DNA of 64,000 nt from positions 24,577 through 88,576 of the forward strand of contig NW_008705565.1 of assembly GCF_000186865.1 (NCBI RefSeq), in the 5' to 3' direction. The stretch comes from Aureococcus anophagefferens. Taxonomy: Eukaryota > Sar > Pelagophyceae > Pelagomonadales > Pelagomonadaceae. Position 1 is the first letter of the stretch, and each line of letters starts with the position of its first letter. A model generated the notes under the pieces. That model did not search any database. It worked only from the letters and a program-made list of their open reading frames with translations, and was not told the origin of the DNA. A program made the position numbers and the translations under genes. Positions 8,535-18,260 of this stretch are shown one piece after another.

Positions 8535-11210
8535 ATGGGGCGCATGACGCGGTGCGGCCTCGCGGCCCTCACGTGCCTTGCCCTGATTGCCAGCGCTGTC
8601 GGCGCACGCCCTAGAGGTTCGAAACAGCTTCCGATCGAGGTCCGAGTTATAGAGGGCGTGTCGAAGACAGACGATCTCATCGTAGCTATCACGACGGGGC
8701 GAGATGAGAAACATCTGGCGACGCTCATGGCGGGCGTCGACGTGACAAAGCCAAACGAGCAAGGAGTTACACCGTTGGTGGCCGCGGTGCAGCTCGGCCG
8801 GTCCGACGCGGTCAAGCTGCTGCTCGACGCCGGAGCCGTCGAGACGGACTCGGCCGAGCTATTCTATGGGCAGACAGCAGTATTCACAGCTGCCGCATGG
8901 GGGCATCTCGGCATCGTCCGCCTGTTAACCGAGCACGGCCACGATGTCGAGCGCGAGAACGTGAACGGGGCATCCGCCGCGATGGCCGCCGCCGAACGTG
9001 GTCACGCGGGGGTTCTAGGGTTCCTGATCGGCGCCGGTGCTGATTTTCAAAAGGCCGACAACGCAGGGGTCACGCCATTGTACCGCGCAAAGAAAAACGG
9101 CCACAAGGACGTCGTTGCGCTCTTGCTGGACGCCGGCGCGGAAGAGCTGCATGCCGACTTGCCAAAGCGGGCGTGGGAAGCTGAGCCCCAGCCTACCGGG
9201 CGCACGAAGACGTGCAAGAAGGCCAAGAGCAAGCAGGAGTGCAAGAAGGTCAAGAGCGGGGGCGAGAAGGCCTGCAAGTGGAAGAACGACAAGTGCAAGG
9301 CCAAGGGCGGCGACACCGGCGGGTCGTGCGAGGACAACACGAGCAAGGGCTCGTGCAAAAAGGACGCGCTCGGCTGCAAGTGGAAGAACGACAAGTGCCG
9401 CGGGCGGATCAGATGGACGCATTGGACAATTGGCGAAGAGATCCTCCACAGGGTGCTTTCGCTTGCGTTTTGGGTGATTACTGCGGTCTGCCTTGCTGGT
9501 TTTATCCCTCTGACGCATGGACTTTATTGTCGAGGAGATCTTACCGCGACCTTCCTGGTGGTCGAGGCGGCTTACGAATTACTCTTTGTGGCCGACGCCA
9601 ACGCCGTCTTGATGTGTGCAATGGGCTACGAGAGCGTGATGATGATGTTGCGATCATGCCCGGATCATCAGTATAGCAACGCGAGCTGCATCGGTCGCTT
9701 CTTCAATGTCGTCGAGAGTCAGCTAGTGCTTCAATCGATGCTGGGGGAGATCAGGTATTTGCAGTGGTTCGGGATCTTCCTCGCGATTTACTTATGGGAG
9801 AAGTCGCTTCCTCTGGGAATCAAGATATGCCAGGTGCTGGCTGGTTTGGGCCTGTTATTGGATGACAAACTGACTCTCGACTTCGCCACATATCTCCTGA
9901 TTGTTTTCATTATATTTCCTCGAGCGGCGCACGCTTTCATTGGGTGCCTTTGCAGAAGAGAGGCGCAGACCGGGCTGGCGGCCGAGGCCGAGCAGACGCG
10001 AGCGGAAGCTGCGGCGGCTCTCATAAACGCCGCGAAGCAAGACGAGGCGCGGGCGCTAGAGAAGGCCGGCAGGAAGGCCAAGGCCAAGGCCAAGGCACGT
10101 GCGCGCCAGGCGGAGCTGGCTGCGAAGGTCCAGCGAACGCGCGAGGCGGCACGAGCGCGCGAGGCGGAGCTCGCCGCCGAGGCGAAGGCCCGGGAGGCGG
10201 CGGCGGCGCGCGAGGCGGAGCTCGCTGCGAAACAGGCCCGGGAGGAGGCGCGGGGGCTCGAAGCGGCGCGAGCGCGCGAGCTATCCGTGAAGGCTGCAGC
10301 AGAGACCAAGGCCCGGGAGCAGGCGCGGGCGCGCGAGGCGGCGGCGGCGCGCGAGAAGGCGAAGGCGGAGGCGCGGGCGCGCGAGGCGAAGCTCGCCGCG
10401 GAAAAGGCCGAGGAGGAGGCGCGCGCGCGCGAGGCGGCGCGGGCGCGCGAGGCGGAGCTGGCCGCCGAGGCGAAGGTGCGCGAGGCGGCGCGGGCGCGCG
10501 AGGCGGAGCTAGCCGCCGAGGCGAAGGCGCGCGACGCGGCGCGGGCGCGCGACGCGGAGCTGGCCGCCGAGGCGAAGGCCCGGGAGGCGGCGGCCGCGCG
10601 CGAGGCCGCGGCGAACGCGCCGACGCGGGTCGAGCCGGAGGCCTGCGGCGCCGAGGAGGCGAAGCACGCGGACGACGACTACGACGACGCCAGGGTCGTC
10701 GAGATCCTCGCGGGCTCGGGCAACGCGAGCCTCGTGCCCCTGTTCCGCGAACACGAGGTCGACGACGGCGCGCTCCTCGGCCTCGAGGCCGACGACCTCA
10801 GCGACATGGGCGTCGCCCCCGCCGCGGCGCTGCGCATCCTCTGCGCGATTAACGCGCAGCGCATGGCCGCGTCGAAGCTCGCCGTGAACGAGGTCATGGA
10901 CGACTCCGCGCGGCACCAGGCCGTCCTCGAGGCCGAGCTCAAGGACCACCGCGCGCGCATCGCCAAGCTCCAGCTCGCGGACGTGCCCGAGGACCTGCTG
11001 TGCTGCATCTCCTGCGAGATCATGAAGGACCCGGTGAGCGCCGACGACGGGAACACGTACGAGCGCGTGTGCATCGAGCAGTGGTTCGCGACGGGCAAGC
11101 GGACGTCGCCGAGGACGAACGAGCCGCTGGAGTCGCTGAAGCTGCGGCCGAACCACGCGATCCGCCGGCTGACGGCGACCTACCTCGAGAGCCGGGGTAA
11201 GGACTTCTGA
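8535..11210 (+). CDS. Ankyrin - Cys/Lys-rich - multi-TM - coiled-coil - SAM - U-box protein, copy 2
   Basis: 891 residues from ATG 8535 (G at -3 and +4; ATG 8544 is possible, the upstream open frame has no ATG). Signal peptide MTRCGLAALTCLALIASAVGA; about four ankyrin repeats ~75-203; a Lys/Cys-rich block ~226-289 with two copies of CKWKNDKC; hydrophobic helices ~305-475; Ala/Glu/Arg coiled coil ~480-690; SAM ~717-776; U-box ~821-889, identical in protein to copy 1 except at the extreme end. The Cys-rich block is absent from the other two copies and looks like paired disulfide modules facing the secretory lumen. Membrane-segment DNA (9420-9960) has clearly lower GC than the rest. Inferred function as for copy 1: a membrane E3 ligase. 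Confidence 0.85.
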   Translation: MGRMTRCGLAALTCLALIASAVGARPRGSKQLPIEVRVIEGVSKTDDLIVAITTGRDEKHLATLMAGVDVTKPNEQGVTPLVAAVQLGRSDAVKLLLDAGAVETDSAELFYGQTAVFTAAAWGHLGIVRLLTEHGHDVERENVNGASAAMAAAERGHAGVLGFLIGAGADFQKADNAGVTPLYRAKKNGHKDVVALLLDAGAEELHADLPKRAWEAEPQPTGRTKTCKKAKSKQECKKVKSGGEKACKWKNDKCKAKGGDTGGSCEDNTSKGSCKKDALGCKWKNDKCRGRIRWTHWTIGEEILHRVLSLAFWVITAVCLAGFIPLTHGLYCRGDLTATFLVVEAAYELLFVADANAVLMCAMGYESVMMMLRSCPDHQYSNASCIGRFFNVVESQLVLQSMLGEIRYLQWFGIFLAIYLWEKSLPLGIKICQVLAGLGLLLDDKLTLDFATYLLIVFIIFPRAAHAFIGCLCRREAQTGLAAEAEQTRAEAAAALINAAKQDEARALEKAGRKAKAKAKARARQAELAAKVQRTREAARAREAELAAEAKAREAAAAREAELAAKQAREEARGLEAARARELSVKAAAETKAREQARAREAAAAREKAKAEARAREAKLAAEKAEEEARAREAARAREAELAAEAKVREAARAREAELAAEAKARDAARARDAELAAEAKAREAAAAREAAANAPTRVEPEACGAEEAKHADDDYDDARVVEILAGSGNASLVPLFREHEVDDGALLGLEADDLSDMGVAPAAALRILCAINAQRMAASKLAVNEVMDDSARHQAVLEAELKDHRARIAKLQLADVPEDLLCCISCEIMKDPVSADDGNTYERVCIEQWFATGKRTSPRTNEPLESLKLRPNHAIRRLTATYLESRGKDF
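10887..11197 (+). repeat. Second copy of the 311-bp identical block
   Basis: Partner of 8075-8385. It ends where the two genes take different last codons (GRAI versus GKDF). The following spacer sequences are not alignable beyond short words, so homogenisation was confined to the coding 3' end. Confidence 0.95.
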
Positions 11211-11383
11211 GGTCGGAGGGATGTGTCCGAGAGGCCTATGAGGTGTCTCGGAGGCTCCTCGGAGCCCTTCGCTCGGCGATCGTTGATTTGCCTCGGCACG
11301 AGGCGACCGCACGGCTGTTGACGAGACGCGCTCAAAACAGCGCACGCGCCCCGGGGATCCACGGTTGCGGGACGACGGGCACC

Positions 11384-14300
11384 ATGCGTATTTTCATCCT
11401 CGTGTCCCTCGCCGCCCTCGCGGCTGCCGCATCGACGAAGAGCACTCTGAAAGCAATCAAGGCGGGAGTGAGCGTCGACGAACTGAATGAGATCCTCGGA
11501 ACCACGGACATCAACGAGGCCGACGAGCGCGGGGGCACCCTACTATGGAGAAACGCCTTCTCCGGGCGCGTCGACGCGGTCGAGCTGCTCCTCGCCGCGG
11601 GCGCGGACGCGGAAGCGGCGACGGTCGACGGGCAGACGGCGATCTTGTCGCCGCGTACCGGGGCCACGCTGACGTGCTCCGCGTTCTTCTGGAGGCGTCC
11701 GGCGACGTCGACCGCCCGGACGTCAACGGAACGACCCCGGCTTGCGCGGCCGCGATATCGGGCCACGTCGACGCGCTTCGGGTCCTCGTCGATTCCGGCG
11801 CGGACGTCAACAAGGGCCCGAAGCAGATGACGCCCTTGTGGATCGCGGCGAAGAGCGGGCACGTCGACATGGTCGCGCTGCTGCTGGAAGCCGGGGCCGA
11901 AAACACGGCGGCGCGGAAAGGGCGGGACGCCGCGTGGATCGCCGCGAGGGCCGGTCACGCGGACGTGCTCCGTTTGCTGGCGAAGCACGTCGACGACCTC
12001 GATCGCGCGAGCTCGGACGGCACGACCGCCGTGGCCGAAGCCGCCCACGCGGGGCACGTCGATGCTCTGCGAGTCCTCGTGGCCGCGGGCGCGGACGTCT
12101 ACAAAAATACGAACGGTTCGACGCCGTTGGCCTTGGCGGCGCAGGCCGGCCGCGCGGATGCGGTCGAGCTGCTGCTCGACGCCGGGGGCGCGGAGGAGCG
12201 GGACGTCGATGTCGCGGCGCGGAACGGACGCACCGTCGTACACATCGCGGCCTTCAACGGCCACGCCGACGTCCTCCGTGCGATGTCGAAGCACGGCGGG
12301 GACGTCGACCGCGCGGACGCGAACGGTGTGACCCCGCTGGCCGTCGCAGCGCAAGAGGGTCATGTGGATGCTCTGCGAGTGCTCATAGATGCCGGCGCGG
12401 ACGTGAACGCAGCCAGCGAAGACGGATCGACGCCGTTGCGCGTCGCGACCAAGAACGGCCTCGAGGAAGTGATCGCGCTGCTGGTCGACGCGGGCGCCGT
12501 CGAACCGGTGCGCGGACGGTGCTTCGGGGCGTTGATGTACGTCTTGGCGATGATCGTCCTCGCGTACTTCAATTTACTGGTATACGACAAAGAAGGGTTC
12601 GACCAGCTTCTATTCGAAGTGGCCGCCGTCGAGTCGAGCGCCGGCATCGGAGCCGAGACGGACGAGTGGGGCATCTACCTCTGTGCGTCTACGATGGCGC
12701 TGACGTTGTTGTCCCATTATTGTCTTAAGGGAGAGGTCATTCCAACGCTCCTCGCTGCCCTCGTGCTTTTGATTAACGCGTCCGCGTTCTTCATGGGCAG
12801 GGTCTTCGACAGCAGCAGCGCAGGCAACCAACCTCACTGGTTCCGTCTTGTCGTCTTCTGGCAATGTCCGGTGATCACCGTGGCATTCATTTATTGGGAA
12901 AAGGGCTCTCAGACAACCGCGGCCTCCCTCGGCGTCGACGAGTCACGCATCGGCGGAGACGCGCGCATCGCGCTGGAATATTTGCTCCCATGTGCGATTT
13001 GCTTCGTTTCGCTCTCGGACCGATTTATCGCATGGTGGTTGTACGGAATGGTGTGCTGGTCTATCGCATGTGATTGTCTGAGCGGCCTTGGTCATTTGTT
13101 CCTTTCACGGAAATCCTCGGACTTGCGCATGATTCTCACTGCCACTGCGGGTCTCATCGCTTTCAAGCACTTGTTCAGCAGGCTAGCCATCCTTGTGATT
13201 TTGTTTCTCTTCAACCCTCGGGGAGATGGTCCCCGATTGGATCTACTCTTCGTGGTAGCAGGTGGGGCGTACGCGGTAACGATCTGGCGCGAAGTCGGCG
13301 GAGTGGCGATATTCATGCTCCTATGCTTCGCCTGCTTCCTTCTGTTCCTCTTTGACCACGATTTCTCCTGGGCGGACCCGATCAAGGACGCGCTCCGCCG
13401 CTGGGTGTCCACTCCGGCGTACGCGGCCTTCCGCTACGCGCGCACCAAAGTTCGCGCGTTTCTCAGAATCCGGAATATGCAAGCCGCCGACGCGGACTGG
13501 GACACCGACGTCCGACGGGAGCTGTACGGGCGCGACGTCGCGGGAGCGCCGCGCCGAAGACGCCAGAAGCAATTGAAGCCCGCGCGGCCGTCGACGCCGG
13601 AGCCCCAGGTTACGGCGGCTACCGCAAAGGCCGCCGAGAAGGCCGCGGCGAGCCTGGCGGCGGAGGCCGAGGCTCAAGCAGACGCAGCCATGCGACGGGA
13701 GGCGGCGCGCGACGCGGCGAAGAAGAAGAAGGCGGACGAGAAGCGCGCGCGCGAGGCGGCGGCGCGCGCGGCGGCGAAGGCGAAGGCGGACGCCGCGGAG
13801 CAGGCCAAGGCGGAGGCGCGCGCGCGCGCGGCGGAGGCGGAGCGCGCGAAGGCGGCGCGCAAGGCCGCGGAGGCCCGGGACGAGCACGCGCGGGAGGAGG
13901 CCGCCGCGGCCGCGGCGAAAGCCAAGGCCGCGGAGGACGCGCGGGCTCGGGCGAAGGCCGCGCGGGAGGAGGCCGCGGCGGAGAAGCTGGCGCGCGAGGA
14001 GGCCGCCGCGGCCAAAGCGAAGGCCGCGGAGGACGCGCGGGCTCGGGCGGAGGCCGCGCAGGAGGAGGCCGCCGCGCGCTTCGAGGAGGAGACCGCGGCG
14101 CGGGCGCGGACCGACGAGGCGGCGGCGGCGCGCTTCAAGGCGTCGGCGTCGGCGGCGCGCGTCGAGCCGGAGCGCGGCGACGCGAAGATCGTCGCCGTCC
14201 TCGCGCGCCTGGGCCTGACGGACCTGCTGCCGCTGTTCCAGGCCGAGGAGATCGAGGACCGCGACTTCGTCGCGCTCGTGGCCGGCGACCTGCGCGAGAT

Positions 14301-14574
14301 GGGCGTCGGCGAAGCCGCGGCGGCGCGCATCCTCGCGGCGCGCGACGAGAAGGACGTCGCGGAGGAGCTCCTGTGCCCCATCTCCTGCGAGGTCATGACG
14401 GACCCCGTATCGGCGGACGACGGCCACACGTACGAGCGCGCGTGCATCGAGGCGTGGTTCGCCAAGGGCAAGCGCACGTCGCCGGCGACGAACGAGCTCC
14501 TCGAGTCGCTGAAGCTGCGGCCGAACCACGTCGTCCGGCGCATGGTCGCGAAGTACCTCGCGGAGCGGGCCTAA
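11384..14574 (+). CDS. Ankyrin - multi-TM - coiled-coil - SAM - U-box protein, copy 3 (one-base frame break near 11644)
   Basis: ATG 11384 (ACCATG) gives a signal peptide (MRIFILVSLAALAAAAS) and the first ankyrin repeats. At 11642-11646 the ankyrin register (DGQTAI then LVAAYRGH) needs the next frame: ATC must be followed by CTT, but one base is missing. Read through the break the protein is ~1063 residues, with about ten ankyrin repeats, six or more membrane helices (~11.6-13.4 kb, GC-poorer), an Ala/Glu/Lys coiled coil, SAM (VAVLARLGLTDLLPLF) and a U-box (LLCPISCEVMTDPVSADDGHTYER). The U-box differs from copies 1-2 at many sites, so this copy escaped the recent homogenisation. The 2.9 kb after the break stays open, which argues for an assembly error or a very recent lesion rather than an old pseudogene. 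Confidence 0.8.
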
Positions 14575-14630
14575 GGTCGCTTAGTGCGCTGCAGGGGTCC
14601 CGGGACCCCTCGCGTTGTGGGATCGAATTG

Positions 14631-16091
14631 CTAGACGCCGTCTCCGTGGACGCCGCCGTGGAGCTGGCTCTCGCCGAGGAGATGGAGGCCCGCGTCGCGC
14701 ATGACCGCGTGGAAGCTGTCGCCCACCTCGGCCTCGTAGGCGTGGAAGATGCGCTTCCAGGCCGCCGCGCCGAGGGTCTTGGCGACGAAGCGCTCCTGGA
14801 GCTGGAGCGCCGGGTGGAGCACGTGCGGCGCCTTGTCGACCGCGGCGAGGAAGCCGTCGAAGCTCATGAGGCTCTTGTCGAGCGAGTGGTGGGACGTCAT
14901 GGAGTCGCAGATCTCGAGGAAGTTGGCGTTCGTGCCGCCGAAGCGGCTGCCCTGGACGGCCGCGGAGATCTGCTCGAGCTCGCGGATGTCGAGTTTCCCG
15001 TCGTCGTCCGCGTCGAAGAGCGCGAACACGAAGTAGACGAGCTGGCGCTTCTCGAGGCCGCAGACGACGCACGCGGCCAGGAAGAACTCGGAGAAGGAGA
15101 GCTTCTTGTCGTTGTTGAGGTCCGCCCAGTCGAAGATGATGCCGTCGAGGAGCGACCGGAGGAACGGCGTCGGGTCCAGGTCCAGGAGCTCGAAGAACTC
15201 GGACGTGCTCATCTCCTCGTCGGCGTCGTGGGCGCCCATGTTCTTGGCGAAGACGTTGTGCAGCCGGCGCATCTGCGCGTCGGGGACGTGGAGCACGTTG
15301 TGCGCGAGCGCCGCGAGGCCCGCGTCGATGGCGAACGCGTGCGTCTTCCCGAAGCAGCCCGCCGTCCGGTAGCGGATGACCTGCTTCTCCATGCGCCAGT
15401 CCGTCTCCTTGGCCGCGGCCGGCGTCGCCCGGGGCGGCGCCGGCGCGTCGCCGCCGGGCGCGACCTTGGAGCGCGAGCTCGTCCGCGAGGGCTTCGACGG
15501 CTTCGGCGTCGCCTCCCGCATCTTGATGTGCTCCTGGTAGTGGTGCAACGCGTTCTTGCGCTCCTCGTCCGACGCCAGCCCCTGGCCCCGGGGCTTCGAC
15601 TGCTTTTTTTTCAGCGACGGCCGCTCCTCGCGGCCCGACGCCCGCTCCTCGAGCGACGGCCGGTCCACGGAGTCCTTGCGGTGGTGGTGGTGGTGTTCGC
15701 CGTCCTTGTGATGGTGGTGTTCGCCGTCCTTGTGGTGGTGGCGGTGCTGCGACGGCCGCTCCTCGACTTTGGTCTTCGAGTTCCGTCGTTCGCGGAGCAC
15801 CGGATGCTCGCCGGGCTTCGAGCCGCGCCGCTGCTGCGAGTCGCGGCCCTCCTTGCGCTCCTCGCCGCCGTCGTGGTGGTGATGCTCGTGCCCGCTGCTG
15901 CGCCCGCTGCTGCGCTTCTTCTCCAGCGAGTCGCGCTTTTTCTTTTCGTGTTGTTTCGCGATGAGCGACTCTCGTTTCGCGATGAGCGACTCCCGCTTCT
16001 TTTCGATGCGCGCGAATTTGTGGTTTTCGCTGAGCTCGTCCGCGAGGTATTTTTTGCCGGGTGCACCGGGATCCGGCTCAGCACTCGTCAT
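14631..16091 (-). CDS. EF-hand calcium-binding protein with His-rich N-terminal half
   Basis: 486 residues from ATG 16091; an in-frame ATG at 16262 would overlap the divergent methyltransferase and is less likely. The N-terminal half is low complexity: repeated RESLIAK, Lys/Ser basophilic kinase-like sites (RDSLEKKRSS, RKDSVDRPS) and several runs of four or five histidines in HHHHKDGE units. The C-terminal half is globular with two canonical EF-hand loops, DLNNDKKLSFSE and DADDDGKLDIRE, each with D at 1, N/D at 3, D at 5 and E at 12, flanked by hydrophobic helices, in a calcineurin-B/CBL-like layout. Role inferred: a Ca2+ sensor; the His-rich part could bind metals. Convergent with the ankyrin/U-box gene (56 bp between ends). 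Confidence 0.8.
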   Translation of the reverse strand: MTSAEPDPGAPGKKYLADELSENHKFARIEKKRESLIAKRESLIAKQHEKKKRDSLEKKRSSGRSSGHEHHHHDGGEERKEGRDSQQRRGSKPGEHPVLRERRNSKTKVEERPSQHRHHHKDGEHHHHKDGEHHHHHRKDSVDRPSLEERASGREERPSLKKKQSKPRGQGLASDEERKNALHHYQEHIKMREATPKPSKPSRTSSRSKVAPGGDAPAPPRATPAAAKETDWRMEKQVIRYRTAGCFGKTHAFAIDAGLAALAHNVLHVPDAQMRRLHNVFAKNMGAHDADEEMSTSEFFELLDLDPTPFLRSLLDGIIFDWADLNNDKKLSFSEFFLAACVVCGLEKRQLVYFVFALFDADDDGKLDIRELEQISAAVQGSRFGGTNANFLEICDSMTSHHSLDKSLMSFDGFLAAVDKAPHVLHPALQLQERFVAKTLGAAAWKRIFHAYEAEVGDSFHAVMRDAGLHLLGESQLHGGVHGDGV

Positions 16092-16192
16092 GGCGAGATG
16101 CGGGCTGCTAGTCGCCGGCCAACGCGGGCAGGGCCGCTCCGAGGCGAGACGAAGGTGCATTGATGCTGAAGATGCAGTGTGCCGAGTGAAGC

Positions 16193-17731
16193 ATGGGCAC
16201 AAGCCTCGAGGCATCAGAGTTGCGAAGCTCAATGCGCCTGGTTCTGCAACTGTTGCTGTCATTGCAAGCCGCGTCGCTCGCGCCCTACCGCGTCACGTTC
16301 GTCAAGCCGGAGAGCGTCGCGGGCGTGCCCTGCATCCTGGCGCCGCCGTCGCTGGCGAAGTCGTCGCTGGCTTTGCTGCGGCGCGCGGGCTGGCACCCGC
16401 CGCGGCACCTCCGGCGCGTCGACGGCGACGGGCGCGCGTACCAGCTCTCGGACGCGGGCGCGCTCGCGCTCGCCGCCATGCTCGACGACGACGCGGGCGC
16501 CGCGGCGGACGGAGGCTCCGCGACGGAGCAACGCGCCGCGGCGGACGGCGGCTCCGCGACGGAGCAACGCGCCGCGGCGAAAGAGCTCGCCGCGCTCGTG
16601 CGCGCGGGCCGCCTGCGCTGGGCGCCGCTGCACCAGATCCACGCGCCGCTCGTCGAGGACGCGCGCCACGCGCCGCCGCACGAGGGCCACTTCGTGCGGC
16701 ACCTGCCCGAGGGCGAAGCGCCCGCGCCGCGGACGCCGCGCGTCGTGACCTTCGCCGAGCTCTTCGCGGGCATCGGCGGCTTCCGCGCGGGCCTCGAGGC
16801 CGCGGCGGGCGCGCCGCCGGCGCCCGCGGTCGCGTGCGAGATCCTCGAGTCCGCGCGCCGCATCTACGCGGCGAATTTCGGCGCCGAGTCGCTCACGGCC
16901 GCGCCGGTGCAGCGCCTCGACCGCCTGCCGGCCTGCGACCTCTTGATGGCGGGGTTCCCCTGCCAGTCCTACACGGAGCAGGCGGGCAAGCGGCGCCGCG
17001 GCTTCCGGGACCCGCGCGGCCAGCTCTTCTGGCACGTGATCCGCCTCCTGGCGGCGTCGGAAATGGCCGACCGGCCCGAGGCCCTGCTCCTGGAGAACGT
17101 GCGGGGGCTCCGCGAGGCCCGGGGCCTGTGGCCCGGCGAGGCGTCCGGCGGCGAGCCGCCCGCGGGCAGCGCGCTGGAGGCGTGCCTCGCGGCGCTCTCG
17201 CGCTGCGGCTACGCCGTCGCGTCGCGGGTCTACGACTCCGCGGGCGCGCTGCCCCAGGCCCGCGAGCGCGTCTACATCGTCGCCATCCGCGCGGACCTCG
17301 CCGCCGCGCGGCGGTTCCGCTGGCCAGCGCTCGAGCGGCGCGGGCCCCGGAGCATCCGCGACGTCCTCGAGGACCCGCCCGACGCCGAGCGCCACCGCGT
17401 GCCGCGCGCGCTCTATCGATCCGTCGTCGACTCGGCCTACCACGCCGCGCGGCCGCGCGCCCGCTTCCCGGACGTCGACGGCCCCGCGAACACGGTCCGC
17501 GCGACGTACCGGCGCAGCCCGAAGCTCTTCTCCCAGTTCGTGCCGCTGGCCGGCGGCGACCCGCCCTGGCGCTTCCTCACGCCCCGCGAGGTCGCGCGCC
17601 TCCAGGGGTTCCCCGACGACTTCGCCCTCGACGCCGCCGACGAGGCGGACCAGTACGCCGCGATCGGCAACGCCGTGAGTCCGCCCGTCGTCGAGGCCCT
17701 GTGCGGCGCGCTCCTTGACGCGCTAGGGTAA
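16193..17731 (+). CDS. Bacterial-type DNA (cytosine-5) methyltransferase
   Basis: 512 residues from ATG 16193 (A at -3, G at +4); ATG 16232 is an alternative. The catalytic domain starts at ~184 with motif I TFAELFAGIGGFRAGL; motif IV MAGFPCQSY with catalytic Cys257; motif VI ENVRGL (301); motif VIII QARERVYIV (355); motif IX LTPREVARLQGFP; motif X AIGNAVSPPVVEAL. The order and compact size match restriction-type/Dcm enzymes rather than DNMT1/DNMT3, and no chromatin-reader domain is present. The N-terminus (MRLVLQLLLSLQAASLAPYR) looks like a secretory or plastid-type leader, so an organellar DNA target is possible. Residues ~35-180 are a variable region with a perfect 12-residue duplication. 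The recognition site cannot be read from sequence. Confidence 0.88.
   Translation: MGTSLEASELRSSMRLVLQLLLSLQAASLAPYRVTFVKPESVAGVPCILAPPSLAKSSLALLRRAGWHPPRHLRRVDGDGRAYQLSDAGALALAAMLDDDAGAAADGGSATEQRAAADGGSATEQRAAAKELAALVRAGRLRWAPLHQIHAPLVEDARHAPPHEGHFVRHLPEGEAPAPRTPRVVTFAELFAGIGGFRAGLEAAAGAPPAPAVACEILESARRIYAANFGAESLTAAPVQRLDRLPACDLLMAGFPCQSYTEQAGKRRRGFRDPRGQLFWHVIRLLAASEMADRPEALLLENVRGLREARGLWPGEASGGEPPAGSALEACLAALSRCGYAVASRVYDSAGALPQARERVYIVAIRADLAAARRFRWPALERRGPRSIRDVLEDPPDAERHRVPRALYRSVVDSAYHAARPRARFPDVDGPANTVRATYRRSPKLFSQFVPLAGGDPPWRFLTPREVARLQGFPDDFALDAADEADQYAAIGNAVSPPVVEALCGALLDALG
16505..16576 (+). repeat. 36-bp in-frame tandem duplication in the methyltransferase
   Basis: Two adjacent copies encode ADGGSATEQRAA (residues 105-116 and 117-128). 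The DNA copies are almost identical, so the duplication is recent. It lies in the linker before the catalytic domain. Confidence 0.9.
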
Positions 17732-17872
17732 GGGATTTACTCGCCCCACGGCGCGACATCCCGAAAGTACGCGAGCAAGGCGTCGGTCGTCAGCCAGGAA
17801 GTCGTTCGTCCCGTCGAGTCGTTCGGGTCGTCAGTGACCATAAACATGGAATCAAGTACGCCGCCTTCTCGA

Positions 17873-18260
17873 TCGATAAAGCAACCCGGGGTTAATTTTG
17901 ACCCCCCGAGCTATGGTCACTTTTTTTTTCACTTTTTTTTTTTTGCGCCGCGAGCCGCGGAGGGTCCAGGGGGTCCCCGGGGACCCGCCCGGGGCGTGCG
18001 CGAGCGGGGGGGGGGGGCGAACGCGCGCCGACCGTCGTAATGCGCCGCGCGGTCCCGCGCGGGCGCGACACGCGGCCGTCGCACGCGCGCTAAAGCGAGT
18101 TCCTCGACAACCCGCCGCGTCGCAGCGCCCTTCCCCACCCCCTGGTGCCCCGGGGGTCCACCGGGGCGCGTAGGAGCATCGAAAAAAAAAAGTCAAAAAA
18201 AACGTGCCAATAGCTCCCATAGCTCGAGGGGTCAAAATTAACTCCGATCTGCTTTATCAA
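17873..18260. mobile_element. MITE-like element with ~70-bp terminal inverted repeats
   Basis: The left arm 17873-17944 begins TCGATAAAGCA, then GTTAATTTTGACCCC, CGAGCTATGG and poly-T tracts. The right arm 18179-18260 is the inverted counterpart (poly-A, CATAGCTCGAGGGGTCAAAATTAAC, TGCTTTATCAA), ~80% identical. The core is very GC-rich and itself partly palindromic (GGGTCC/GGACCC words). No ORF of substance lies inside. The right arm overlaps the 3' end of the F-box gene and supplies its last codons and TAA. The spacer 17732-17872 left of it holds nothing recognisable. Confidence 0.65.

Noticed and set aside
16092..16262. Longer N-terminus for the EF-hand protein from ATG 16262
   Set aside because: It would overlap the start of the divergent methyltransferase and adds a Cys/Pro/Ser-rich text unlike coding sequence; ATG 16091 is simpler.
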